Assembly: GCA_022800755.1 (NCBI GenBank)
Contig: JAAWQX010000001.1
Span: forward strand, 1-64,000
DNA length: 64,000 bases
Reading direction: 5' to 3'
Source: Oscillospiraceae bacterium
GTDB lineage: Bacteria > Bacillota > Clostridia > Oscillospirales > Oscillospiraceae
The position numbers were made by a program, and so were the translations under genes. This document shows, one piece after another, positions 1 through 7,560 of this stretch. Within the stretch, counting starts at the first letter, position 1. Every line of letters starts with the position of its first letter. Below the pieces are notes generated by a model. It worked only from the letters and a program-made list of their open reading frames with translations. It was not told the DNA's origin and searched no databases.

Positions 1-66
1 TTAAGGGCTAATTAAACGACGGGAATCTTTTATTTCTACAAAAAATCCCCGTGCGGCACGAAACTG

Positions 67-118
67 GTACAACCATTCGATGGATGGCTCAGGATATCCG
101 TTCCATCGAATGCTGTAC
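67..118 (+). promoter_or_regulatory. Leader hairpin upstream of the SLH surface-protein gene
   Basis: An 11-bp perfect inverted repeat (CATTCGATGGA at 74-84, TCCATCGAATG at 102-112) is extended by GTACA/TGTAC at 67-71 and 114-118. It lies 50 nt before the start codon, so it should form in the 5' untranslated region. Stabilising leader hairpins are known for abundant surface-layer mRNAs; that role here is inference. Confidence 0.5.
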
Positions 119-168
119 ATATTTGGGCCACAAGATTTTGTGGTACTATTATGAAGGAGGAGTTTCCT

Positions 169-3084
169 ATGAGAACTCTGAAAAAGGCACTTTGCCTCGT
201 TCTGGTCCTCGCTATGGCTGTGTCCCTGGCTGTCCCCGGCTTCGCGGCGGTCACCGATTCCAAGGACTACACCGACTATAGCACGATCAAGAACACCGAG
301 GCTGTTGCCGTGCTGACTAAGGTCGGCGTACTGCACGGCAACGACGACAATTCCTTTGGTCCTGAGGGCAGCTTCACCCGCGCTCAGGCCGCGACGATGA
401 TCGCACACATGATCCTGGGCGAGAACGCGACTGCTCTGCTGGGCAGCGCCACCAGCTTCAACGATGTGCCCGCCACCCACTGGGCCAGCGGCTACATTCA
501 GTTTGCTGTGAGCCAGGGCATCATCAATGGCTACGGCGATGGCCGTTTCGGACCTGACGACACCCTGACCGCTACCCAGTGGGCTCTGATGCTGCTGGGC
601 GCTCTGGGCTACAAGGCCACCAACGAGGGCATCGGCGGCTCCGGCTGGGCGATCGCCACCACCAAGCTGGCCATCCTGGCCAATGTTGCTGACGCTGAGG
701 ACCTGACCGGCACGTTCAACCGTGACGTTGCCGCGAAGATGGCTCTGAACACGCTGACTGCTGACCTGGTTCGCTACAGCGATTCTCTGAGCGTTGATCA
801 GAACGGTCAGTTGACCAACAACTTCGGCAAGACTGCCAATAAGATCACCAACGCCAGCACCACCAACAACAGCAACGACTATCGCACCGAAGTCGGCGAG
901 CGTGATGTCTACGCCCAGTTCTGCGAAGTTTACATCCCCTCTCTGAGCATGACCTCTGTGACCAACGCGGCAGGCCAGCCCAGCAGACAGTGGAACTACA
1001 AGAACGTGAAGTTCGGCACCTTTGCCAAGGCTCCGACTTTCACCTTCACCGCTTCTGCTACTGGCAGCACGAACAGCGCTGTTGAAAGCAACCTGGGCCT
1101 GAAGGGCTACACCTTCAAAAATAACTCTGTCACCCCCAAAGTGAACGGCGCTGACGGCACCGCTGTTACCGCGATTTCCAACCTGGTTGGCGGTTCCCAG
1201 CAGGCTGGCGCTCTGGCGCAGCTGATGGGCAACGGCACCATCGTGGAAGTGTACGTTTCCAACACCACGGCACAGCAGATCACCAACATCGTGGTCACCC
1301 AGCCCCAGCTGATGCAGGTCAGCACGAAGAACTCCACCGCGAAGACCGTTTCCCTGAAGCAGGTTGCTTCCATGGGTCAGGCCTCCATCAACAAGGTTGA
1401 TGAGGACAACACCTACTACACCGAACTGTCCAACATGAACGTGGATGACTACGTCATGATCTACCCGCTGAAGAACGACAATGGCGGTTACGACGTGAAC
1501 GGCATCTTCGTTCCCCAGACTGCTACCGGCCGTCTGAGCAGAGTTTCCGTTAAGAGCGGCTACAACTACGCTGTCACCGTTGGCGGCACCAACTACAATG
1601 TTGCCAAGGTGAGCGACAGTGAGATTCAGAAATTGACTTCTGCCAGCACCAAGAATCCTCATGACTGCACCGTGTACACCGACGCTTACGGCTACGCTGT
1701 GTACATGAAGGATGTTGAGGTTGCTACCAACTACATCCTGGTCACCAGCACCTACGAGACCATGGGCGACCGTGCGATCGTGAAGTGCGTGGAAGGCGTT
1801 GACATGAAGGGCGAAGTCATCAACCTGAACCTGGGCGCCAATCCCAAAGTTGCGGGCGCTATGGGTGGCGTCTTTGCCTACACCACCTACAACGAGAGCG
1901 ACGCTGCTCAGGCTTCCAGAGAGGCCGAGTACGAGTTGACAGCTCAGTTGTCCACTGTCAAGCTGACCAGCGATCTGAAGACCTCCAGCATTGAGATCCC
2001 CGGCTCCGTGACCCTCGGCAAGGACCAGCTGAACCGCTTCGCTTCCGATGTGAACTTCCTGTTCATCGTTCGGAACACTAAGGGCGACATCACCAATGTC
2101 CTTTCCAAGACCGGCCGCCAGAACGTGAAGAAAGGCGAGACTGTTGTCCCCGTGTTCAACACCAAGGGCTACATTTCCACGGTCGTTGTCGATGCTGAGC
2201 CTGAAGATCTGACCGGTGTTGACGTTCTGTTCCTGGATGCCAAGCTGTGGAACAACAGCAGCGTCGGCACCAAGGACGCGCGTGAGTACACCGTGTACGA
2301 GAACGGCGAGAAGTGGGAAGATCGTATCCTCTCCACCAACCTCGACCTGGAAGGCAAGTTCGTCACCTACGCTAAGGGCGACAATGATGTGTACACCCTG
2401 AAGGAGTACACCGCGTTCGACAAGGCGACTTCCGTTGTCGCTGCGACTCTGGCTGCAGGCGACATGGATAAGGCCAACCTGTCTGCGACCTTCACCGGCG
2501 TGACCCAGATGGACGGTAAGACGGCGATCACCAGCACGAACCTGATCGACCCCAACTCCAAGCTGAAGGTGTACCTCACCGACGCGAAGGTTCTGGACCT
2601 GCGCAGCAACAGCACCATCGGTAGCCCTGCCGAGCTGGCTGGCGCTGTCAACGCTGACGACGCTGCCGACCTGCTGGTCTACGTTGTGTTCAACAACGCC
2701 GGCGACAACAACAGCAAGAACGGCACTGTCAACTGCGTGTACATTGTCGACGAGAAAGCCGCGGCTCCTGTTGACGCTGCTGCACCTACTGCCGACAAGA
2801 AGGCCGATGTCCCCACCGCTACCGCAGGCACTGCTGCAACCTTTGAGGTGACTGCTGAATCCACCGACAATGGTGTGCTGAGCTATGCTTGGACTACAAC
2901 TGATGCCAGCGCTAAAATCACCGATGGTGATGCAGCTGCTTGCTCTATTGAGTTTAGCGCTGCTGGCACCTATAACGTGACCTGCACCGTGACCAACACG
3001 CTTGCTTCCGCTACTGGAAACAAGACCAATACCAAAACTGTGACATGGGAAAACGTTGCTGTCTCTGCCGCAGGCACTCCCTAA
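169..3084 (+). CDS. SLH-domain surface (S-layer-like) protein
   Basis: A secreted 971-aa cell-surface protein. The start at 169 is chosen over an in-frame ATG at 151 because AAGGAGG (154-160) sits correctly before it and the product then begins with a clean signal peptide (Lys-rich start, Leu/Val core, cleavage near residue 27). Two clear SLH repeats follow (about residues 37-80 and 97-140; 'FNDVPATHWA' and 'GYGDGRFGPDD'), then a degenerate third. SLH domains bind pyruvylated secondary wall polymer. The central 700 residues are Thr/Asn/Val-rich without a family I recognise, and the last ~90 residues look like a PKD/Ig-like domain. Synonymous codons are strongly biased towards GCT/GTT/CTG compared with neighbours, as expected for a very abundant protein. 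S-layer or major surface protein is the likely role; the exact function is unknown. Confidence 0.88.
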   Translation: MRTLKKALCLVLVLAMAVSLAVPGFAAVTDSKDYTDYSTIKNTEAVAVLTKVGVLHGNDDNSFGPEGSFTRAQAATMIAHMILGENATALLGSATSFNDVPATHWASGYIQFAVSQGIINGYGDGRFGPDDTLTATQWALMLLGALGYKATNEGIGGSGWAIATTKLAILANVADAEDLTGTFNRDVAAKMALNTLTADLVRYSDSLSVDQNGQLTNNFGKTANKITNASTTNNSNDYRTEVGERDVYAQFCEVYIPSLSMTSVTNAAGQPSRQWNYKNVKFGTFAKAPTFTFTASATGSTNSAVESNLGLKGYTFKNNSVTPKVNGADGTAVTAISNLVGGSQQAGALAQLMGNGTIVEVYVSNTTAQQITNIVVTQPQLMQVSTKNSTAKTVSLKQVASMGQASINKVDEDNTYYTELSNMNVDDYVMIYPLKNDNGGYDVNGIFVPQTATGRLSRVSVKSGYNYAVTVGGTNYNVAKVSDSEIQKLTSASTKNPHDCTVYTDAYGYAVYMKDVEVATNYILVTSTYETMGDRAIVKCVEGVDMKGEVINLNLGANPKVAGAMGGVFAYTTYNESDAAQASREAEYELTAQLSTVKLTSDLKTSSIEIPGSVTLGKDQLNRFASDVNFLFIVRNTKGDITNVLSKTGRQNVKKGETVVPVFNTKGYISTVVVDAEPEDLTGVDVLFLDAKLWNNSSVGTKDAREYTVYENGEKWEDRILSTNLDLEGKFVTYAKGDNDVYTLKEYTAFDKATSVVAATLAAGDMDKANLSATFTGVTQMDGKTAITSTNLIDPNSKLKVYLTDAKVLDLRSNSTIGSPAELAGAVNADDAADLLVYVVFNNAGDNNSKNGTVNCVYIVDEKAAAPVDAAAPTADKKADVPTATAGTAATFEVTAESTDNGVLSYAWTTTDASAKITDGDAAACSIEFSAAGTYNVTCTVTNTLASATGNKTNTKTVTWENVAVSAAGTP

Positions 3085-3104
3085 AAACTTAACACAATAA
3101 GTTC

Positions 3105-3134
3105 AGCCCCCGGCAAAAGCCGGGGGCTGTTTTT
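3105..3134 (+). terminator. Rho-independent terminator of the SLH gene
   Basis: AGCCCCCGGC (3105-3114), loop AAAA, GCCGGGGGCT (3119-3128), followed by a T-rich tail. It lies 20 nt after the SLH gene stop; the tail overlaps the stop codon of the convergent gene. Confidence 0.9.
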
Positions 3135-3663
3135 ATTTGATGCCCCACACTGTGAACTTCGTCCCCGGGTCAAAATACGCGCCGGAATACGGCTGAAATT
3201 CCATCCCCGTCACTTGGGAAAATTTCGTGTCGTCCTTGCCGTAGATCAGCTGTGGTCCCAGCGTCAGCACCTGCATCGGGGCGCTTGGATCGCCCATGGT
3301 CAGAAAAATGATGCGGTAAAAACCCGCCGTATTGAGCCGCGTGAACCCCGACTGGCTCGACGAGTTTGTCATCACGTTGCACGTCGCGGACTTGGACCCC
3401 GTCGGGAACATATTGAAAGTCCCGTCCCCCACCAGGTGAATGTCCAATAGCACGTACTGCCACGCCGCCATATTGATCCCGCTGAGACTCAGCGTGTACG
3501 CCGATGTGACTTTCCCCGTCAGCGTCAGTTCCTTGAGTTTGATGAATTCCGTTTTCCCCGCGATCGCCGCGTCGATCTTGGCGTTGTCGGAGTTAAAATC
3601 CGACCGCCGCACCGGGTCCGTCGCCGCCCATTGGCTGAGTTTGTAATTGCTTGTTGTTGTCAT
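3133..3663 (-). CDS. Phage tail-fibre-like protein, isolated from other phage genes
   Basis: A 176-aa product starting at 3663, where GGGAGG precedes the ATG at good spacing. The first 35 residues carry a pattern common at the N terminus of Firmicute phage tail and appendage proteins: NYKLSQW, then D-x-x-x-R-x-DFN, then AKIDAAI. The rest is beta-rich with many Thr/Ser/Gly and no transmembrane segment or signal peptide. It is 25 kb from the head-tail cluster at 28-41 kb, which has no fibre gene of its own, and it shares an upstream 42-bp element with that cluster. Being the missing fibre is inference; a stray phage remnant is the alternative. Confidence 0.6.
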   Translation of the reverse strand: MTTTSNYKLSQWAATDPVRRSDFNSDNAKIDAAIAGKTEFIKLKELTLTGKVTSAYTLSLSGINMAAWQYVLLDIHLVGDGTFNMFPTGSKSATCNVMTNSSSQSGFTRLNTAGFYRIIFLTMGDPSAPMQVLTLGPQLIYGKDDTKFSQVTGMEFQPYSGAYFDPGTKFTVWGIK

Positions 3664-3742
3664 GTGTATGACCTCCCAAAAATTTGCAGATAAGCGCCCT
3701 CCTCGCGCGCGCACGCGACATTATTAAAAGACGCTTCCATAA

Positions 3743-3784
3743 ATACCCCGCATCGGCCCCAAATTTGCCGGTTTTGATGCAACA
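3743..3784. repeat. 42-bp dispersed repeat, copy 1
   Basis: Matches 40999-41040 at 38 of 42 positions in the same orientation; the four differences are three adjacent bases in the middle and one base at position 29. Read on the minus strand it contains GCATC and GATGC flanking a central CAAATTTG. It lies about 80 nt upstream of the tail-like gene (start 3663) and next to a terminator. Confidence 0.75.
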
Positions 3785-3810
3785 AAAAATCCCGCCGAAG
3801 CGGGATTTTT
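3785..3810. terminator. Bidirectional-looking terminator after the GH25 lysozyme gene
   Basis: AAAAATCCCGC (3785-3795), loop CGAA, GCGGGATTTTT (3800-3810). It ends the GH25 gene transcribed leftward and would also act rightward. Confidence 0.85.
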
Positions 3811-3818
3811 TATGTACG

Positions 3819-4694
3819 TTATTCCGTTGGTTCCGGCGTGGGTTCCGGCACCGGCGGCAGGTCGATGAACAGGTCCAGATCTACCTCCGTGGGGATGCCC
3901 GGCACCTCGCCGGTAAAGGTATACTGCCACATGCTGTGCCGGAAATGGAAATCCGGGTAGTTCCCCTCCCCGGCGAACCAGATCAGATAGTCCGTCAACA
4001 GGGAAAGATCGTACTGGTAATAGCCCATGTGCCGGTTGAAATACACGCAGGGCGTGTACCCCTCCCCGGCCACAGCCTGGCAAAAAGCCTGTGCGCACTC
4101 AGAAATTTGGCGGTTCTCAATGCCAGCGGTCCGGGCGTCTGCGGTCCCGGTCTCCTCCCAGTCGAACACCACGGGCATGGTGATGCGGTCCTTGTAATCC
4201 TCCAGCAGCGCCGTGACATACCCGGCCTCCGCCACCGCCTCGGCCCGGCTGGTAGCCTGGGAGAAGAAATACGCACCCACTTCCAGCCCCGCGTCCAGCG
4301 CGCCCTGGATATTGCGGTAAAAATACTCGTCGGTATACAGCCCGCCCTGAGTGCTCCCCCGGTAGCCCGCCCGGATCATGGCAAATCCGATGCCCGCGTC
4401 CTTCACCTGCTGCCAGTCGATCTCCAACTGGTGCTCGGACACATCCACCCCGGTCATAGAAGGATGTACGCCATTGTAACGCCGATACTGCCCGTCTGTG
4501 GAAAACTCCGATTCCGTAAACGCGCTCACGGGCACGCCCTCCTGGTCATTGACCCACACAGGCCCCTCGCTGCCGTACAACACTTGGATCATCCCCGCGT
4601 GTGGGTCTACCGGCTCCGGCGCGGTCCTGCGGCACCCCGGCAGCACGAGCAGCGCTGCCGCCAGCGCGCCGCTGAGCAGTCGTTTTATGTTCAT
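3819..4694 (-). CDS. GH25-family lysozyme lipoprotein
   Basis: A 291-aa exported muramidase. Residues 1-21 form a lipoprotein signal ending in LVLPGC, so Cys21 should be lipidated and the protein anchored outside the membrane. A linker follows, then a GH25 barrel from about residue 80: DVSEHQ with Asp84, and FDWEE with Asp178 and Glu180, match the catalytic acids of Lyc/Cellosyl-type lysozymes. The C terminus is a short Pro/Thr/Glu tail. It sits between a tail-like gene and a sigma-like gene, all leftward but separated by terminators. Peptidoglycan remodelling is the default role; release of phage-like particles is speculation, because lipidation is unusual for a phage endolysin. Confidence 0.88.
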   Translation of the reverse strand: MNIKRLLSGALAAALLVLPGCRRTAPEPVDPHAGMIQVLYGSEGPVWVNDQEGVPVSAFTESEFSTDGQYRRYNGVHPSMTGVDVSEHQLEIDWQQVKDAGIGFAMIRAGYRGSTQGGLYTDEYFYRNIQGALDAGLEVGAYFFSQATSRAEAVAEAGYVTALLEDYKDRITMPVVFDWEETGTADARTAGIENRQISECAQAFCQAVAGEGYTPCVYFNRHMGYYQYDLSLLTDYLIWFAGEGNYPDFHFRHSMWQYTFTGEVPGIPTEVDLDLFIDLPPVPEPTPEPTE

Positions 4695-4760
4695 AGGAAT
4701 GGTTCCTTTCGTTTTTTCTGGAATATAGCATGGAATTGCATCATTCTGACATCACGCGAC

Positions 4761-4799
4761 AAAAAAATATGGCAGAATGACAAAGTCATTCTACCATAT
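4761..4799 (-). terminator. Terminator of the sigma-like gene pair
   Basis: ATATGGCAGAATGAC (4767-4781), loop AAA, GTCATTCTACCATAT (4785-4799), one mismatch, followed on the minus strand by seven T residues (4761-4767). Confidence 0.85.
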
Positions 4800-4827
4800 C
4801 TCCGCCAAAATCGCAAATCCAATCTGT

Positions 4828-5142
4828 TCACACTTCCAGCGCGTCCAGCAGCGCCCGGCCGCCGTAGCGCAGGCACCGCCGCAGTCGGTCCCGCCCTCGT
4901 CCCAAAGTGCGGCTCACCGTGGACACATTCACTCCCAAAGTGTCAGCGATATCCCGCATGAGCATCTGATCCACGTAATACATATGTACCACCTGCTGTT
5001 GCCGGGGCGTAAGTTCCTCCGCCAGCGCCGATGCCATATTCTCACTCATGGACCCCTCACTGGACGCCTCCACCATTTTCACAAACCGCCGCAGAGCTTG
5101 ATACTCCACATCTTTTGGCAAAAAGGGCTGTTGTTTCATCAT
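4828..5142 (-). CDS. Small sigma-70 region-4-like HTH protein
   Basis: A 104-aa protein whose C-terminal half resembles sigma-70 region 4: ELTPRQQQVVHMYY followed by an HTH around MRDIADTLGVNVSTVSR and a basic RGRDRLRRC tail. Region 2 is absent, so it is not a complete sigma factor. Such proteins act as phage or mobile-element late regulators (PBSX Xpf is a sigma-like activator of its late operon). Its start overlaps the stop of the preceding gene by ATGA, so the two are translationally coupled. A role in switching on the head-tail cluster is inference; a role in other local genes is equally possible. Confidence 0.75.
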   Translation of the reverse strand: MMKQQPFLPKDVEYQALRRFVKMVEASSEGSMSENMASALAEELTPRQQQVVHMYYVDQMLMRDIADTLGVNVSTVSRTLGRGRDRLRRCLRYGGRALLDALEV

Positions 5143-5354
5143 TGTACCTCCTCATTGTAGTATTGCGCCAAATATCGACTCATGGCGATGGTATCCCGGG
5201 CCATGACCCGCAGCAAGCAAAGCCGCCGCTGCAGTTCGATCCGCTGGGTCTCCGTCATTCCTGGCACGGAAAGGCAAGTTTCCAGCGTCCGCACCCGCCG
5301 CCGCACCATTTCACCGCTCTGCCGGTATTCCTTTGATAATTCTTGTAGTGTCAT
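5139..5354 (-). CDS. Small protein coupled to the sigma-like gene
   Basis: A 71-aa acidic/basic helical protein of no family I recognise. The start at 5354 is chosen because GGAGG lies six bases upstream; the frame extends 21 codons further but with no ribosome site. The sequence is rich in Arg/Glu/Leu with an LxxLxxxY-like start (MTLQELSKEYRQSGE) and looks like a short coiled coil. The stop overlaps the next start by four bases, so it probably works with the sigma-like protein, perhaps as partner or antagonist. Confidence 0.65.
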   Translation of the reverse strand: MTLQELSKEYRQSGEMVRRRVRTLETCLSVPGMTETQRIELQRRLCLLRVMARDTIAMSRYLAQYYNEEVQ

Positions 5355-5410
5355 TTCGGACCTCCGAATTAAAAATTGTGATTTTCTTTGGGATTTTCCG
5401 CATTTTTCTG

Positions 5411-5439
5411 TTGACAAACGGCCTTATTTTTGGTAAACT
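5411..5439 (+). promoter_or_regulatory. Promoter of the tRNA operon
   Basis: TTGACA (5411-5416), 17-bp spacer, TAAACT (5434-5439), ending 18 nt before the first tRNA. Confidence 0.75.
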
Positions 5440-5457
5440 AATCGTCGCTGGTAATCT

Positions 5458-5533
5458 GCTGGTGTAGCTCAGTTGGTAGAGCAGCTGATTTGTAATCAGC
5501 AGGTCGGGGGTTCGAGTCCGTCCACCAGCTCCA
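5458..5533 (+). tRNA. tRNA-Thr (anticodon TGT)
   Basis: Full cloverleaf with acceptor GCTGGTG/CACCAGC, D arm AGTTGGTAGA, anticodon loop TTTGTAA giving TGT, T loop TTCGAGT, and encoded CCA at 5531-5533. The T stem GGGGG/CCGTC has a central G-G mismatch and one G-T pair, which is unusual but the rest is canonical. Confidence 0.93.
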
Positions 5534-5553
5534 CCGCGCCGCTTGCGGCGCGG
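5534..5553 (+). other. GC-rich hairpin between the two tRNAs
   Basis: Perfect stem CCGCGCCGC (5534-5542), loop TT, GCGGCGCGG (5545-5553), without a T tract. Probably a processing hairpin in the tRNA precursor rather than a terminator. Confidence 0.6.
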
Positions 5554-5566
5554 TACAAGCAAATAT

Positions 5567-5651
5567 GGGGGTGTTCCCGAGTGGCCAAAGGGGACAGACT
5601 GTAAATCTGCTGGCAATGCCTACGGTGGTTCGAATCCACCCGCCCCCACCA
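5567..5651 (+). tRNA. tRNA-Tyr (anticodon GTA)
   Basis: Class II tRNA: acceptor GGGGGTG/CGCCCCC, anticodon loop CTGTAAA giving GTA, a long variable arm, T arm GGTGG-TTCGAAT-CCACC and encoded CCA at 5649-5651. Confidence 0.95.
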
Positions 5652-5654
5652 AAA

Positions 5655-5688
5655 AATAAGTCGTGCCGTGTGGCACGGCTTATTTTTT
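5655..5688 (+). terminator. Terminator of the tRNA operon
   Basis: AATAAGTCGTGCC paired with GGCACGGCTTATT (one mismatch), then a run of T. Confidence 0.85.
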
Positions 5689-5776
5689 GTTTGGGGGCTG
5701 GATTCGAACAGGACGGGGGCTCGCGAATCCACTGTGCGTCCCCGCTTCACCCCCGTGGGGCCACCCTTCCTCCGCA

Positions 5777-5956
5777 TCACCCGTCCCCCACCATCCGCGG
5801 CACAATCCCCATCCGCTCTGCCGCTTCCGCGGCGCGCATCTCATACACCCGGCTCTCCATACAATTCTCGCAGACCTCCCCCACGCCGGGCCAGTCATAC
5901 ACCACGTCCCACGGCTCCAACTCGCAGCCGCAATCCACACATTGCAGTTTCCTCAT
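5777..5956 (-). CDS. Four-cysteine zinc-ribbon microprotein
   Basis: A 59-aa protein, hypothetical. The frame starts ATG at 5956 with GGAG upstream and ends TGA at 5777. Residues 6-11 read CVDCGC and residues 29-32 read CENC, a two-knuckle arrangement typical of a zinc ribbon. The C-terminal half is a short amphipathic helix (EMRAAEAAERMG). A near-consensus promoter lies just upstream, which supports it being real. Function unknown; small zinc ribbons of this type bind nucleic acids or act as protein adaptors. Confidence 0.7.
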   Translation of the reverse strand: MRKLQCVDCGCELEPWDVVYDWPGVGEVCENCMESRVYEMRAAEAAERMGIVPRMVGDG

Positions 5957-6000
5957 AACCGTTTCTCCAGAAATTATGCATTTGAATCATTGCATTTCAT

Positions 6001-6029
6001 ATGATATACGCATATGCATAATTTGTCAA
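6001..6029 (-). promoter_or_regulatory. Promoter of the zinc-ribbon microprotein gene
   Basis: On the minus strand TTGACA (6024-6029), 17-bp spacer, TATCAT (6001-6006). It is flanked by AATTATGCAT (5972-5981) and its inverted copy ATGCATAATT (6014-6023), a possible operator. Confidence 0.7.
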
Positions 6030-6071
6030 CAGACATTTTCTGCAATTGCATCAAATGGTGCAACAAAGGAA

Positions 6072-6103
6072 CTGCCCCGCCGTCCAAACGGACAGCAGGG
6101 CAG
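6072..6103 (-). terminator. Terminator-like hairpin after the MBL gene
   Basis: CTGCCCCGCCGTCC (6072-6085), loop AAAC, GGACAGCAGGGCAG (6090-6103), two mismatches; the T tract on the minus strand is weak (TTCCTTTG). Confidence 0.6.
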
Positions 6104-6124
6104 TCATCATCATTCAATTTTCAC

Positions 6125-6733
6125 TCACACCGAGCATTTCAGCACCACGACCCCGCCGGGCGCGTTCTCCACATCCAGCACACTGGAATCCAATTCCGTC
6201 ACCCTGTCATACAGTGCCGTAAACGCCGCCACCTCCCCGATTTCTCTATAGCCGAACCCCGGCCCCCGGAAATGCATCGGAACGATGGTGCGTGGCTTCA
6301 GCGTATCACAGATGGCCTTCGCCCCGGCGGCGTCCACGGTATAGTATCCGCCCACAGGGATCATCAGCACATCCGGCGTCCCGACGGCCCGCACCTGCTC
6401 CGCCGACAGCATATGTCCCACGTCTCCCATGTGTACGATCCGCTTCCCCTCCGCCGTGACGATGTGGATGGTATTCTCCCCCCGCAGCGCGCCCTGCCGG
6501 TCATCGTGGAAGCAGCTTACGGCCTCCACCGTAACGCCCGCCCGCATCTTACTCTGCCGCACCCCCGCGGCGTGGCAGTGGTCGTGATGCCCATGGCTGC
6601 ACAGCACCAGATCCGCTGACACTTCCGGCAGTGTCAGCCCCGGCACACTCCCCGGCTCATAGGGGTCAAACACTACACGCCCGTCCTCGCTCTCCAGTAA
6701 AAAGCAGGCATGGCCCAACCAAGTCAACGTCAT
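6125..6733 (-). CDS. Metallo-beta-lactamase-fold hydrolase, UlaG-like
   Basis: A 202-aa cytoplasmic metal-dependent hydrolase. The metal motif HGHHDH is at residues 47-52 (His47, His49, Asp51, His52); a second histidine region lies at VHMGDVGH and a C-terminal MHFRGPG. The layout (WLGHAC start, FDPYEPGS) matches the UPF0173/L-ascorbate-6-phosphate lactonase branch of the fold. Substrate cannot be told from the sequence. It has its own promoter overlapping that of the divergent VanY gene and ends in a hairpin, so it is a single-gene unit. Confidence 0.85.
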   Translation of the reverse strand: MTLTWLGHACFLLESEDGRVVFDPYEPGSVPGLTLPEVSADLVLCSHGHHDHCHAAGVRQSKMRAGVTVEAVSCFHDDRQGALRGENTIHIVTAEGKRIVHMGDVGHMLSAEQVRAVGTPDVLMIPVGGYYTVDAAGAKAICDTLKPRTIVPMHFRGPGFGYREIGEVAAFTALYDRVTELDSSVLDVENAPGGVVVLKCSV

Positions 6734-6758
6734 AACTACGACCTCCGTTTTTTATTTC

Positions 6759-6801
6759 ATTGTACCACACGATTGCAATTTTTCCAACGCTTTGCTATAA
6801 T
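6759..6801. promoter_or_regulatory. Overlapping divergent promoters, MBL and VanY genes
   Basis: Rightward: TTGCAA (6773-6778), 17 bp, TATAAT (6796-6801). Leftward on the minus strand: TTGGAA (6782-6787), 17 bp, TACAAT (6759-6764). The two interlock, so only one polymerase can bind at a time. Confidence 0.75.
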
Positions 6802-6816
6802 CTCCTGGGTGATATT

Positions 6817-7557
6817 ATGAAAAAGAAAATCATATATATTTTAATTGGTATCCTGACCGCCGTCGTCGCCGTCGGCGCGGTGTTCGCGATATACAATCTG
6901 TTTAAAATCGACGACGTCCCCATGACCGAAACGACCCCCACCGTCACACCAGCCCCCACGCCCACCCCGGCGCCGACTCCTGAGCCCACGCCGGAGCATG
7001 ACTGGCCGGACGTGGATATCACCTCCTGGGAATTCCTGCTGGCCAATCCTACCAACGACATCGGGGACTACGCCCCGCCCCTGGCGACCCTGGAAAACCA
7101 GCAGTTCGACGAGCGCATCATTGAACCCATGACAAACTTCATCGAAGCCGCCCGGGCGGAGGGCCTGTCCGTGTACCTCTCCTCCGGCTACCGGGACTAC
7201 GCCACGCAAAACTACCTCTACCAGCGCAAGATCGGGCAGTACGGCGAGGAAGTGGCGAAAACCATCGTAGCGCCTCCCGGCACCAGCGAGCATCAAACGG
7301 GCCTGGCCTGCGACATCACGGACCGCTACTACGAATTCAAGGATTCCAGCCTGGAAAACACGGAGCTGTACCAGTGGATGAGCCAGCACTGCCAGGAATA
7401 CGGCTTCATCGTCCGCTTCCCCAACGGCAAAGGCGACATCACCGGCATCATCTACGAGCCGTGGCACTTCCGCTACGTGGGCGTGGAAGCGGCGACGTAC
7501 ATCATGGAAAACGACCTGTGCCTGGAAGAATTCCTGGCGCTGTACCACGAGGGGTAA
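6817..7557 (+). CDS. Membrane-anchored D,D-carboxypeptidase, VanY family
   Basis: A 246-aa protein that should remove the terminal D-Ala from peptidoglycan stem peptides outside the cell. Residues 5-26 form an uncleaved membrane anchor, followed by a Pro/Thr linker (about 35-60) and a VanY domain. The zinc motif SEHQTGLACD (157-166) supplies His159 and Asp166, and EPWHFRY supplies His217; these are the family's metal ligands. The start at 6817 follows a good promoter closely. The next gene begins three bases after the stop, so the two are one transcript. Confidence 0.9.
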   Translation: MKKKIIYILIGILTAVVAVGAVFAIYNLFKIDDVPMTETTPTVTPAPTPTPAPTPEPTPEHDWPDVDITSWEFLLANPTNDIGDYAPPLATLENQQFDERIIEPMTNFIEAARAEGLSVYLSSGYRDYATQNYLYQRKIGQYGEEVAKTIVAPPGTSEHQTGLACDITDRYYEFKDSSLENTELYQWMSQHCQEYGFIVRFPNGKGDITGIIYEPWHFRYVGVEAATYIMENDLCLEEFLALYHEG

Positions 7558-7560
7558 CAT

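Noticed and set aside
1-1662. 553-codon open frame on the minus strand at the window start
   Set aside because: It is antisense to the SLH gene, has His/Val/Gly-biased composition typical of shadow frames in GC-rich genes, and no ribosome site or family motif.
5496-5780. Minus-strand frame with VDSNHRR-like text near the tRNAs
   Set aside because: It is the reverse complement of two tRNA genes, a well-known spurious frame.
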